From: a virus
IMG/VR virus record: IMGVR_UViG_3300038954_000089
Location: 1-58,938 of that record
Strand: one strand, 5' to 3'
Length of the DNA stretch: 58,938 nt
The notes under the pieces are model-generated. The model was not told the origin of the DNA. It made no database searches and saw only the letters and a list, made by a program, of their open reading frames with translations. Within the stretch, counting starts at the first letter, position 1; the number at the start of each line of letters is the position of its first letter. The position numbers and the translations under genes are program-made. This document shows positions 8,891-16,501 of this stretch, one piece after another.

Positions 8891-10435
8891 ATGGCGTGGA
8901 ATCCATCCGACAAAAATGCAAATGTAACCCTATCTAATAATAACCGAACGGCTGAATCTACATCTTTATCAGACTATTACAATTGTAGAGCTGTATGGTC
9001 TGTTAGCTCCGGGAAAATATATTTTGAGCTTACACGAAATCGATCTGGTTTCGGCCTGCATGGGGGTATAGCTACAACGGCTGCACCTTTGAGTGGACAG
9101 TTGGGCGGTGCGAATAGTTGGATATACAATGAATCAGGCGATATAGCACATAACGGAACATGGAATTATTCGTTTGGTGCATCATGGACATCCGGCGATA
9201 TTCTCGGGGTCGCTTTTGATGTTGATAACTCAAAGATTTGGTTCGCCATCAATAACGTTTGGCAGGGAAGTGGAGATCCGGCCAATGGAACTAATCCAGC
9301 ATTAACCGGGGTGACCGGAACAATATATGGAATTGTATCATTATATGACGAGGCGTCAACTATTAATGACGCGAGCGGCGATGCTACCTATTCTCCTCCA
9401 TCCGGCTTTTCATTCCCACCTGAATCCATTGAAACTTTAAGCGATAATGCCTCGGCCGGTGCATCCGGTAACGCTGAAAATCTAACGCGTAGGCTATCAG
9501 ATGGCCTCATAACCGGAGCATCTGGTAACGCTGAAAACCTGACAAAGAGGCTGTCGGACGGCCCTATCGCCGGGGCATCGGGCAGCTCCGAAAATCTCAC
9601 AAAAGGAATAGCGGACGGAATTACATCTGGGGCGTCCGGTGATTCTGAAAACCTCACGCGCCGGATTTCAGACAACACACTAACCGCTTCTGCATCCGGC
9701 GACCACAACGCCATTTTCAACCGAACAATCACGCCGGATGGACCGGTTGCGGGCGCGTCCGGTAGTTCCGGCATCGTCGCAGATCGGTCGATATCAGATG
9801 GACCGGTTGCGGGCGCATCCGGTTTTGCCATAAATCAAGAAGAAATAGAACAATACAAAAAAGAAGCAAAAGTTGAGTATCACTTCACCCTTAACGGCGA
9901 TGAAATACCGATATCTAATTTTCAGGGAAGACTAAGAAGTGGAGAGCCAACATATCTAAAAGTCACGATTCCCGATTATTCATGGGCAGATACCATAAAC
10001 AACAATCAAGAATCCGAATATTTAGTTTTGTCAGAAATAGGATCAGAATTGTGGGCAAAAACACTTCTGGCACAAATAAACTCATCTCCTGGAATGGTTT
10101 TATATGGATCATATTATTCTGGTAACCAATATATTGTGACGCAAGAAATAATGTCGGCAGATGTTTATTCTATAGACTTTTATGAGGGGGCAACATCTAA
10201 ATCAATCGTAATGACCGGAAAGAGGACACGAACAGTTCTGGGTCAAAATTCGTTCTTATATGATAATTTTCTAAAACGAACAATAGGCGGAGATACCTAT
10301 TATGATTTTTCAAAAGTAGATTTTTTTATAAGACCTAATGATACAGTTATTATAGGAGATGATACCATAGATATAGAGCATATAACATATACTGTAAAAC
10401 CAGGTAGCGAGCTAATGACAATAAAGGCAAAATAA
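8891..10435 (+). CDS. Tail protein with SPRY-like domain and collagen-like short repeats
   Basis: The 514-residue product has three parts. Residues about 20-180 look like a SPRY/B30.2 domain (GKIYFELTRNRSGFG, GDILGVAFDVDNSKIWFA, GTIYGIVSLYD). Residues about 183-314 are seven short repeats built around SDGxxxGASGxxENLT. Residues about 320-514 form a beta-rich tail domain resembling baseplate hub parts. SPRY domains are used by some phages for receptor or glycan binding. The last part is AT-rich while the first two are GC-rich, suggesting recombination inside the gene. Confidence 0.75.
   Translation: MAWNPSDKNANVTLSNNNRTAESTSLSDYYNCRAVWSVSSGKIYFELTRNRSGFGLHGGIATTAAPLSGQLGGANSWIYNESGDIAHNGTWNYSFGASWTSGDILGVAFDVDNSKIWFAINNVWQGSGDPANGTNPALTGVTGTIYGIVSLYDEASTINDASGDATYSPPSGFSFPPESIETLSDNASAGASGNAENLTRRLSDGLITGASGNAENLTKRLSDGPIAGASGSSENLTKGIADGITSGASGDSENLTRRISDNTLTASASGDHNAIFNRTITPDGPVAGASGSSGIVADRSISDGPVAGASGFAINQEEIEQYKKEAKVEYHFTLNGDEIPISNFQGRLRSGEPTYLKVTIPDYSWADTINNNQESEYLVLSEIGSELWAKTLLAQINSSPGMVLYGSYYSGNQYIVTQEIMSADVYSIDFYEGATSKSIVMTGKRTRTVLGQNSFLYDNFLKRTIGGDTYYDFSKVDFFIRPNDTVIIGDDTIDIEHITYTVKPGSELMTIKAK
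9437..9832 (+). repeat. Seven tandem repeats of about 57-63 bp inside the SPRY gene
   Basis: The repeats encode units of 19-21 residues with the core SDG-x(3)-GASG-x(2)-ENLT. The first four are closest to each other, and the last three diverge. In-frame copy changes would alter spacer length without a frameshift. Confidence 0.85.
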
Positions 10436-11854
10436 ATGGGTAAATCAACCATATCAAGCCATAGTGGCGAAGGTCTATATGAAGTAACCACAAAATATGA
10501 TGTGCAAAAAATAAACAATAAGATATCAAACCTTCAATTGTCCATTTCAAGAATAGAGACTCAAATATCAAACGAAGGGAACGAAAGTAAAAAAAGGGCA
10601 TTAAAGATTCACAAAGCCTCAAAAGAAAGACAACTTGTAAATTTACAATCCCTACCCTCTTCTGAACCCGAAACAATCTGGTGCGCAGATTACACGACGG
10701 ACCTTTCTGGAGATGTCGGAACGATTGAATTGTGCCGGGACGATGAAAAAACGAAAATCATCCGCCCCGGTTATGAAGGCGCGGCGGTTTATACCGTTTC
10801 ACGAGACGGGCAACTCCAAAACCCGCTCGGAGCGGCTGGACCGTTCACGGCCTATTACAATCTGGCTATTTTCCCGGCGGCGGCAAAATGGGCGAAACGG
10901 TATCGGGTGGGGGAGATCACAGCGTTGGCCGGCGATGTAGCGTCCGTATTACTCGACGCGGCGACGGTGCGCACGGGCCATACCGTACAGGAGGCCGAGA
11001 CCATAACTGGCGTCACAGTGCGGTATATGAACTGCCACGGGGCAGCGTTTGATGTTGGCGACAGGGTTGTGGTGGCCTATGAAAACGAAGTGCCGATTGT
11101 AATCGGATTCGAGACACACCCGCAACCATGTTTTGTCGGAGAGGGCGCCTGTTATATCCAGGGCCAAGTCATTTCGCTCGATGGTACCGAAAATGATGTG
11201 GGCCTGCGACTTTATATGTCAGACGCCACATTAGGTATCCAGTCAATATATGTCACCCAATCCGATTGGGTGGAATGGGCCGTGGGAAGCAATGTCCTTG
11301 CGGTCAATATGGATAATTGTACCTGTCCAAAAACATGCGAAAACCCTGAGATTTTCATTGAAAGCGCCAGTCTAATTTCCCTTCACAACGCGACAAGGGA
11401 AGATGAAGGCGTCAACCCGTTGACCGCCAACAGATTGCTTTATGATGCGGCTTCGGATCATGCCGACTGGTTATTGGCTAATTGTAGGCTTGGCCATACG
11501 GGCGAAGGCTTCACAAATTCAGCAGATCGAATTATCGCTGCCGGTTACACGGAAAGCGTAGTGGTTGGTGGGGAGTATGAAATAGGAGAGAACGTCGGCC
11601 TTGCTCGATCAGAGGATGAGGTTTATTCGGCATGGCTGGATAGCAGCGGACATTATGCAAATATCATTCGGGAGGGATATCATGAAATTGGAATTGCCAT
11701 TCGGGATGTTTCATCTTGTGATAATTTTTATTTGGAGGGCGACGGAACCTACGTTGATTTAGCCGCGACAGGTGAAACCTGGTATATATATGTAGTCAAT
11801 TTTGGGAGAAAACAGCCCTCCCCTTGGACAATTATTCCGATTGAGTTGGATTGA
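10436..11854 (+). CDS. Tail hub-like protein with a C-terminal CAP/SCP domain
   Basis: In this 472-residue protein residues 20-75 form a coiled coil, residues about 150-235 look like an OB-fold as in tail hubs (FDVGDRVVVAYENEVPIVIGFE), and residues about 312-465 form a CAP (SCP/PR-1) domain. CAP signatures are visible: LHNATRED, a DHADW segment, CRLGHTGEGF, IGENVGLA, a WLDSSGHYANI stretch and HEIGIAI. CAP domains are usually secreted proteins of eukaryotes and bacteria and are rare on phage tails. The first 75 residues are AT-rich like the end of the preceding gene. Confidence 0.75.
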   Translation: MGKSTISSHSGEGLYEVTTKYDVQKINNKISNLQLSISRIETQISNEGNESKKRALKIHKASKERQLVNLQSLPSSEPETIWCADYTTDLSGDVGTIELCRDDEKTKIIRPGYEGAAVYTVSRDGQLQNPLGAAGPFTAYYNLAIFPAAAKWAKRYRVGEITALAGDVASVLLDAATVRTGHTVQEAETITGVTVRYMNCHGAAFDVGDRVVVAYENEVPIVIGFETHPQPCFVGEGACYIQGQVISLDGTENDVGLRLYMSDATLGIQSIYVTQSDWVEWAVGSNVLAVNMDNCTCPKTCENPEIFIESASLISLHNATREDEGVNPLTANRLLYDAASDHADWLLANCRLGHTGEGFTNSADRIIAAGYTESVVVGGEYEIGENVGLARSEDEVYSAWLDSSGHYANIIREGYHEIGIAIRDVSSCDNFYLEGDGTYVDLAATGETWYIYVVNFGRKQPSPWTIIPIELD

Positions 11855-11857
11855 TTT

Positions 11858-13342
11858 ATGACAGATCTAATCACAAGAGATTCAAGCGATTGCTTATGCA
11901 CCTTATACGGAACTATAACGGGCATAAATGAATCGGCGGGAACGGCTGATGTGTCGCTTGATATTGGTGAGGCTTTATCAGGAGTTGAGGTTTTTTACCA
12001 TTGTGAAAATGGCGATAAAACTAATGGGATTAAAGCCTTCGGTGTGAATGATGAGGTAAAGCTGATATCTGTGAATAACGGCGGAGGGCATACATCTGAT
12101 AATAGTTTCATTGTTGGATTTAAGGACGGCAACAGGCGATATTGTTCCATAACAGGGGTGGCTAAGGTTAGATTTAGCAATTATGCATTTTTGTGGGATT
12201 TTGAAACCGACGATTATTACGAAAAAGACGACGGCACAATTACTGGGTTTGACCACAAAGATAATTTTGGTTTTCTCTCGTCTGAAAGCAGGTATTTAGC
12301 TTCACTGAATACTCGTCCTTTATTCTATGTATATGAAGCTGGGAACTTCCTCCCGACTGGAGGAGAGTTAAAGCCATCAGAGGAAACCCAAATTGATTAT
12401 TGTGATGAATATGGGATGGGGTCGGTTTACGAGACTAAAAGCTCGTATTGGGACCCTTATTTGGTTGATAACGTAAACCAGTACATAGTAAATCCAAATT
12501 ATTTAACAGAAACAGATTATAGCAGAATTTCAGGCTATGGGGTTTATAAAAGGAATACATCAGTTGGTTACTTTTCTGACCGAAAGGACATTTCTGATTC
12601 ATCAGAGAAAGTGGATGAAGTTTTTATGACTCCAGCAGGCGACATGACTTCTGGTTTAACATTAGGAGTAAATCAAAGCTCTTATTGCCAGTATAAACAG
12701 TTTTGTAAAAAATTTGATCCACCCACATATGAAGGTGGGTATAAGCTGCTAAATGCCGTGCAATCCTCCTTTTTTGAAGATGAAATATTTAACGCATGGG
12801 ATAATTTTTATGTATCCGCTTTTACTGATGAGCACATATTGCCTCGGTATATGCAGGACCAGTATGGTTATGTAAGTGACGGTCATTACGTCGTGATAGA
12901 TGATGATACGGACACAAGCAGAAGGAAATATTATCCGGGATCGGTTATCGGAGAAAATGAAGGGAAAAAATTGTGTTGCAATATATTTTTTGTTTATGAC
13001 GGTCGTAAATATGATAGAACATATAGTGAGGGGGAAGATTGTTCGGCTTCGTTTGAGTATGGGGATGAATATACGGGAAACAGGAAAACACCTGTTGTCG
13101 CCGCTGATTTTGGGGCAACATCTGGGAATATTTATCCCGCCATGAAAAAATCTACAAAATTATGCAATGCTACTGCCGGTTTGATTGAATATACACACGA
13201 CCAAGAAGGAATTGCATCAAACGATGTTATTCTATATACTCCTGAAGATGGGGTTTCCGATTGGCAGACAGATGACCCTGATGATTGGGATAGCCCAGAC
13301 GCTCCTTTTAGTATTCATTTATACGATATGGTTGCAAGGTAG
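11858..13342 (+). CDS. Tail-tip or receptor-binding protein with OB-like N-terminus
   Basis: The first 100 or so residues of this 494-residue protein align by eye with the OB-like part of the preceding gene (LYGTITGINESAGTADVSLD, an AFGVNDEVKLI stretch and FIVGFKDGN), so the two share a module. The rest is rich in Tyr, Asp and Ser with few recognisable motifs, as in variable receptor-binding regions. It is the last late gene, followed by a strong terminator. Confidence 0.65.
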   Translation: MTDLITRDSSDCLCTLYGTITGINESAGTADVSLDIGEALSGVEVFYHCENGDKTNGIKAFGVNDEVKLISVNNGGGHTSDNSFIVGFKDGNRRYCSITGVAKVRFSNYAFLWDFETDDYYEKDDGTITGFDHKDNFGFLSSESRYLASLNTRPLFYVYEAGNFLPTGGELKPSEETQIDYCDEYGMGSVYETKSSYWDPYLVDNVNQYIVNPNYLTETDYSRISGYGVYKRNTSVGYFSDRKDISDSSEKVDEVFMTPAGDMTSGLTLGVNQSSYCQYKQFCKKFDPPTYEGGYKLLNAVQSSFFEDEIFNAWDNFYVSAFTDEHILPRYMQDQYGYVSDGHYVVIDDDTDTSRRKYYPGSVIGENEGKKLCCNIFFVYDGRKYDRTYSEGEDCSASFEYGDEYTGNRKTPVVAADFGATSGNIYPAMKKSTKLCNATAGLIEYTHDQEGIASNDVILYTPEDGVSDWQTDDPDDWDSPDAPFSIHLYDMVAR

Positions 13343-13378
13343 TTGCCGCGAGATCTAAACGCGCCGTTTGACCCGTTA

Positions 13379-13416
13379 GCCCCGTCTGGCCGTGTGGTTC
13401 CAGGCGGGGCTTTTTT
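13379..13416 (+). terminator. Intrinsic terminator ending the late operon
   Basis: An 11-bp stem (GCCCCGTCTGG with CCAGGCGGGGC, one G-T pair), a 10-base loop and then six T. It lies 37 bases after the last tail gene. A weaker hairpin followed by T8 occurs near 13473-13506, just before the next promoter. Confidence 0.9.
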
Positions 13417-13507
13417 GTCCTTCCCCGCTCACCTATTTCCCAACCCTCCTAAAATCCAGCCATTTAGACAGCGGGTAAATTTTTTGCCCGCCTTGCCATT
13501 TTTTTTC

Positions 13508-13536
13508 TTGACTTACTAATCCATTATTGATAGATT
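13508..13536 (+). promoter_or_regulatory. Sigma70-like promoter for the J-domain gene
   Basis: -35 TTGACT (13508-13513), a 17-base spacer and -10 TAGATT (13531-13536), preceded by a T tract. The spacer and downstream part (CCATTATTGATAGATTGG, then TAATCAGGATAGGG) resemble those of the promoter at 14140, so both may share an operator. Confidence 0.7.
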
Positions 13537-13584
13537 GGTAATCAGGATAGGGGAACGGACAACAAACAAGAAGGAGGAAACGAC

Positions 13585-14079
13585 ATGACGAAGAAAGAAG
13601 CCCTGGCGATCTTGAAGCCCGAAGGAAAAGACGAAGACTCATTGAAAAAAGCCTACCGGGCCGCAGCGATTGCGAACCACCCGGACCACGGAGGCAACGT
13701 ACATGCAATGCAGCTCGTGAATGCCGCATATGAGGCGCTGAAGGGCGCGTGGTGGACGCCTTACGACGGCCGCATGGCAGCGAAAGAGGAGCCGTTGACC
13801 GAGGCAATCATCAAGGTTTGGGACTCAATCAAGCATTTCCAAAACATCCGGGCAGAAGTCTGCGGGAGGTGGCTGTGGGTTTTCGGCGAAACCTGGCGTT
13901 ACAAGAAGGAATTGAAGTCCGCCGGTTTTAAATGGAGCGGGAAAAAGCGCGGATGGTATTGGCACAATGACGCCGGATACCGGAAAAAATCAAAGCGTGA
14001 ATGGGGCATGAACGACATTAGGAGCACCTTCGGAAGCGCTGATTTGACGCCCGAAACATCTAACGCGCTGCCGGCATAA
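13585..14079 (+). CDS. J-domain (DnaJ-like) protein
   Basis: The 164-residue protein starts with a J domain (residues 1-55) and the diagnostic HPD at residues 32-34 (NHPDHGGN), which would stimulate host DnaK. The C-terminal half holds a short module with LKSAGFKWSGKKRGWYW, like the module in the fragment at 15094-15363 and in DUF3560-type proteins. AAGGAGG precedes the ATG. It has its own promoter and terminator. It may recruit host chaperones for replication or assembly. Confidence 0.85.
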   Translation: MTKKEALAILKPEGKDEDSLKKAYRAAAIANHPDHGGNVHAMQLVNAAYEALKGAWWTPYDGRMAAKEEPLTEAIIKVWDSIKHFQNIRAEVCGRWLWVFGETWRYKKELKSAGFKWSGKKRGWYWHNDAGYRKKSKREWGMNDIRSTFGSADLTPETSNALPA

Positions 14080-14089
14080 ATCGACTCCG

Positions 14090-14121
14090 CCCCGGCCCAC
14101 TACGGGTCGGGGATTTTTTTT
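14090..14121 (+). terminator. Intrinsic terminator after the J-domain gene
   Basis: A 9-bp stem (CCCCGGCCC with GGGTCGGGG, one G-T pair), loop ACTAC, then A and eight T. Confidence 0.9.
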
Positions 14122-14139
14122 CGATTTAGTGTTTTTTTC

Positions 14140-14168
14140 TTGACATGGCGATCCAATATTGATAGGTT
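14140..14168 (+). promoter_or_regulatory. Sigma70-like promoter, sister of 13508
   Basis: -35 TTGACA (14140-14145), a 17-base spacer and -10 TAGGTT (14163-14168). The upstream TTTTTTTCTTGAC and the downstream ATTGATAGGTTAGTAATCA match the 13508 promoter with few changes. Confidence 0.7.
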
Positions 14169-14214
14169 AGTAATCAAGAGGGCGGGAAACGAACATAAAC
14201 AAATGAGGACGGCA

Positions 14215-14388
14215 ATGAAAATCAAATGGGAACAAAATGAAGACCGGACGTGGACTGGCCGTGACGAAAACGGGAACAGGTTTGAAGCGCCCGCCAATAT
14301 GGAAACGTGCATGTGCACCCTTCCCGATGGTCGAAAATCCATAGGTTGGACGCCAGAGGAGGCTGTGGATTCGGCTTCAAACCAATAG
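14215..14388 (+). CDS. Small protein of unknown function
   Basis: A 57-residue product (starts MKIKWEQNEDRTW). The ATG at 14215 follows a GAGGAC ribosome site. A longer reading would begin inside the promoter, so the shorter start is preferred. It has two Cys (ETCMC) and ends with a segment like that of small helical regulators. No family is recognised. Confidence 0.55.
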   Translation: MKIKWEQNEDRTWTGRDENGNRFEAPANMETCMCTLPDGRKSIGWTPEEAVDSASNQ

Positions 14389-14400
14389 CCCAAAACGGTC

Positions 14401-14459
14401 CCGGTGATGATCCGGGGCATCCATCCGGCGTCATCCGGGAGGGTGGCGCGGGATGGATG
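14401..14459 (+). promoter_or_regulatory. Possible pseudoknotted leader before the 14487 gene
   Basis: Two stems interleave. CCGG-tg-ATGA (14401-14410) pairs with TCATCCGG (14431-14438), and CATCCATCC (14418-14426) pairs perfectly with GGATGGATG (14451-14459). The second stem ends before the GGGAAGGGA ribosome site of the next gene. It could control translation. Only the base pairing is seen. Confidence 0.45.
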
Positions 14460-14486
14460 GACACAGGGAAAGGGAAGGGAAAAAAT

Positions 14487-14687
14487 ATGAAAATTGGCAA
14501 AGTCAAAATCCGTAGGGGGCTATACCTCTACAGGGGCCGGAAAATGGTTGTAGAAATACGAGCCACAAAAAATCCTATAAAGGGTTGTAAATGGGGAACA
14601 TTTAACACCACAAGCGGGTCGTTATTGGCAAAAACAAAAACCCTGAAAGAGGCCATCGAAATGGCTTCTATCGAATGCAATTATTGA
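14487..14687 (+). CDS. Small basic protein of unknown function
   Basis: A 66-residue product with many Lys/Arg residues and beta-like stretches (KVKIRRGLYLYRGRKMVVEIR). A GGGAAGGGA ribosome site lies just upstream of the ATG at 14487. An in-frame ATG at 14457 is also possible but lies inside the predicted stem. Confidence 0.55.
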   Translation: MKIGKVKIRRGLYLYRGRKMVVEIRATKNPIKGCKWGTFNTTSGSLLAKTKTLKEAIEMASIECNY

Positions 14688-14722
14688 AGCGACCCGTTGG
14701 CGCAGAACATGGAGGTGACTAT

Positions 14723-15082
14723 ATGAACGGCTACGAACTGTGGAAAATCCGTGAACAATTCAGCTTATCCCAGGCGGACCTTGCAGAGCAAACTGGGATC
14801 GCGCAATCTTCAATCTCTCGGTACGAGACCGGAAAGGGGCCGATCCCGGCCTACATCGAAAATTTGATCCGCCACACATTCAATGGGGCTATCCCGCCAG
14901 ATCCGCCAATTGAGATCACACCGGAGAAAATCCGGGAGATCCGCAACCGGTACCAGCTCCGACAACGGCATTTCGCGGCCATGCTCGGGCTATCTCAGGC
15001 GGCTATCCACAAATATGAGCGTGGCCAGATAAGGCCCTCGCAGCAAGTTGCTAAAAAAATTCTGGATTTGGACATTGAATAA
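14723..15082 (+). CDS. Transcription regulator with two tandem XRE-type HTH domains
   Basis: The 119-residue product contains two helix-turn-helix domains of the Cro/CI type. The first is at about residues 8-40 (FSLSQADLAEQTGIAQSSIS) and the second at about residues 75-110 (LRQRHFAAMLGLSQAAIHK). Both have the SQ-x(3)-A start of helix 2 typical of XRE regulators. The start at 14723 is set by a strong GGAGGTGA site. Fused HTH pairs can bind two half-sites as a monomer. It may act on the nearby repeated promoters. Confidence 0.85.
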   Translation: MNGYELWKIREQFSLSQADLAEQTGIAQSSISRYETGKGPIPAYIENLIRHTFNGAIPPDPPIEITPEKIREIRNRYQLRQRHFAAMLGLSQAAIHKYERGQIRPSQQVAKKILDLDIE

Positions 15083-15093
15083 TTTTTTTGATT

Positions 15094-15363
15094 TTAGTGC
15101 ATTTTTTTCTTGAGCGGATCAAGGCCGATCGGGACCGGCTGAAGGTCGTGAAGGCTCAGGCCGAAAACCGGCGAGCCGCAGAGGACAGCGAGAGAGGGGT
15201 TGTGGTCAAGCCAAACGCTTATGGCGATGCGGTTGTGACGTTTTCCGAAAAGCCGAATCGGCAGATTTTAACGGCGCTAAAATCTGCCGGGTATCGGTGG
15301 ATCAAGGGCTCATGGGTCGGGCCGTGGGATAGTCTGCCGGCGGAAGTCGAGGAGATGGTTTAA
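15094..15363 (+). pseudogene. 5'-truncated gene fragment with an LKSAGYRW module
   Basis: The frame to 15363 encodes a coherent segment (AVVTFSEKPNRQIL, LKSAGYRWIKGSWVGPWD) like the C-terminal module of DUF3560/ArdC-type proteins and of the J-domain gene at 13585. No ATG with a ribosome site exists; only a GTG at 15094 without one. The sequence in front (GATTTTAGTGCATTTTTTTCTTGA) resembles the promoter block at 14122-14145, which suggests a deletion fused that block to the middle of a gene. Confidence 0.5.
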
Positions 15364-15385
15364 ACCATAAATGAAAGGATATGTT

Positions 15386-15601
15386 ATGCCTGACAACAAC
15401 AGAATAGGTTCGGCATGTTGGTACAGAATGGGTACAAGTTCAAATCACGAATGGAAGGGTGGAAGGTTGCGACACTGGAGTACGTTATCAAGTGAAGACG
15501 GATCTGCACCGGTGGCAATTATTGAGGACGACACAACCGGTATGTGTATAGAGGTCGATCCACACAATCGAATTTGTTTTGCCTCTATCCCGCCAGATTG
15601 A
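15386..15601 (+). CDS. Small protein of unknown function
   Basis: A 71-residue product. The ATG at 15386 follows AAAGGA. It contains two Cys, a TLSSEDGSAPVAIIEDD stretch and beta-like segments. It is followed by a bidirectional terminator. No family is recognised. Confidence 0.55.
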   Translation: MPDNNRIGSACWYRMGTSSNHEWKGGRLRHWSTLSSEDGSAPVAIIEDDTTGMCIEVDPHNRICFASIPPD

Positions 15602-15615
15602 TTAAAAACCACAAG

Positions 15616-15653
15616 GGGTGTCAATCTGACCATTCGGTTGACGCCCTTTTTTT
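15616..15653. terminator. Terminator between converging operons
   Basis: A 9-bp stem (GGGTGTCAA with TTGACGCCC, one G-T pair) followed by seven T on the plus strand. On the minus strand the hairpin is followed by an A/T-rich stretch with GGTTTTT further on, so it may stop both the 15386 gene and the minus-strand operon. Confidence 0.8.
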
Positions 15654-15975
15654 ATTCCGGCTTTTCCAACGAGATCGCCCTCGACGGAGCCCAGAATATC
15701 CGATCAGATCCCGGAAGCCGGATTTCATCATGCCCGAAAACGTGGATTTTGTGCATATATGCCTGGACATCCTTCGACGCGACGAAAACTTGCTGCTTGT
15801 CGATCATTTTTTGTGCGGCTTTAAAGTCCTCATCCTGGATCATGCTTATAAAATTGTCCAGGTGTTTCTCGGAGATCGCTATCGGATAGCCTTCTTTTAG
15901 CCAGCAGTCGCCCTGGGCAACGACCAGCCCCGCAATGGCCAAAACCAAAAAAGCCGCAAAAATCAATCGTTTCAT
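15652..15975 (-). CDS. Secreted small protein in the repressor operon
   Basis: A 107-residue product with a clear signal peptide (MKRLIFAAFLVLAIAGLVVA, cleavage before QG). The mature part has a Cys-Trp near its start (GDCWLKEGYPIAIS) and an SMIQDEDFKAAQKMI helix. It is the last gene of the minus operon, starts by ATGA overlap with the preceding stop and has an AAGGAGGAT site. A secreted product transcribed with the repressor fits a lysogenic-conversion (moron) gene. Function unknown. Confidence 0.75.
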   Translation of the reverse strand: MKRLIFAAFLVLAIAGLVVAQGDCWLKEGYPIAISEKHLDNFISMIQDEDFKAAQKMIDKQQVFVASKDVQAYMHKIHVFGHDEIRLPGSDRIFWAPSRAISLEKPE

Positions 15976-16184
15976 TTATCCTCCTTAAAAATAGGCAAAC
16001 TCTTACATTCAAAAGGCTTTAAAACTCTTGACGTACCATGCTCACGTTTTTGTTCCCAAAAACTAAAGTTACAGCTAAGAATCCCACGTTCATTGTTAAA
16101 GTGCTCGCAGAGGTCATGTTCGTCCCAGCAATAGTCTCCATCTGGGACACAAAAAACAAGGGCCACTTTTTGTTTCATTTTCAT
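15972..16184 (-). CDS. Small Cys-rich protein in the repressor operon
   Basis: A 70-residue product with five Cys and several Asp/His residues (DYCWDEHDLCEHF). The GGAGG ribosome site lies inside the end of the repressor gene, and stop and start overlap as TAATG. It may bind metal. Co-transcription with the repressor suggests a role in the lysogen or in repressor control. Family unknown. Confidence 0.65.
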   Translation of the reverse strand: MKMKQKVALVFCVPDGDYCWDEHDLCEHFNNERGILSCNFSFWEQKREHGTSRVLKPFECKSLPIFKEDK

Positions 16185-16393
16185 TACCTCCTATCCTCCA
16201 ATTCGTCAAACAAGTCACAATAATTAACGCAAAGCGCCTTGGCAATTTTTTCAAGCGTTTTGAAATTCAGCCGCTTGAATTCGCCTTCCCGCGCGTAATG
16301 GATTTGATGTTGACCGACGCGGGCGAGTTTCGACAATTCCCGGAAAGTCAATCCCTTGGCTTCCATCAATCGCTTGACGTTGCTCCGAAACAT
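16184..16393 (-). CDS. CI/Cro-like HTH repressor
   Basis: A 69-residue protein formed by one XRE-type HTH domain (LTFRELSKLARVGQHQIHYA) with the usual LNFKTLEKIAKALCV helix after it. It has no protease or dimerisation domain, as in short P2 C-like or Cro-like repressors. It is divergent from the plus-strand genes at 16502. Its promoter places the transcript start almost at the ATG, so the mRNA seems leaderless. The likely target is the operator at 16465-16478. Confidence 0.85.
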   Translation of the reverse strand: MFRSNVKRLMEAKGLTFRELSKLARVGQHQIHYAREGEFKRLNFKTLEKIAKALCVNYCDLFDELEDRR

Positions 16394-16399
16394 GGCGCT

Positions 16400-16428
16400 A
16401 TCATAACCAGCAGCAAGGCAAAAGTCAA
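16400..16428 (-). promoter_or_regulatory. Promoter of the repressor operon
   Basis: Read on the minus strand: -35 TTGACT (16428-16423), a 17-base spacer and -10 TATGAT (16405-16400). The expected start is about 7 bases on, at or next to the ATG at 16393, leaving no room for a ribosome site. Confidence 0.75.
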
Positions 16429-16435
16429 AAAAAAC

Positions 16436-16464
16436 TTGACAAGTGGATCAACTTTTTTTATCGT
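16436..16464 (+). promoter_or_regulatory. Divergent rightward promoter
   Basis: -35 TTGACA (16436-16441), a 17-base spacer and -10 TATCGT (16459-16464). The two -35 boxes of this promoter and the repressor promoter lie 7 bases apart, back to back. Confidence 0.65.
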
Positions 16465-16478
16465 TGCCAGAAATGGCA
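16465..16478. promoter_or_regulatory. Palindromic operator candidate
   Basis: TGCCA-GAAA-TGGCA is a perfect 5+5 palindrome placed at the expected start of the rightward transcript. Binding there would block the rightward promoter while leaving the repressor promoter free. A related palindrome (TGCCG/CGGCA) overlaps the -10 at 44148. Confidence 0.6.
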
Positions 16479-16501
16479 GCAAATTAAGGAGGGGGTTAAA
16501 G

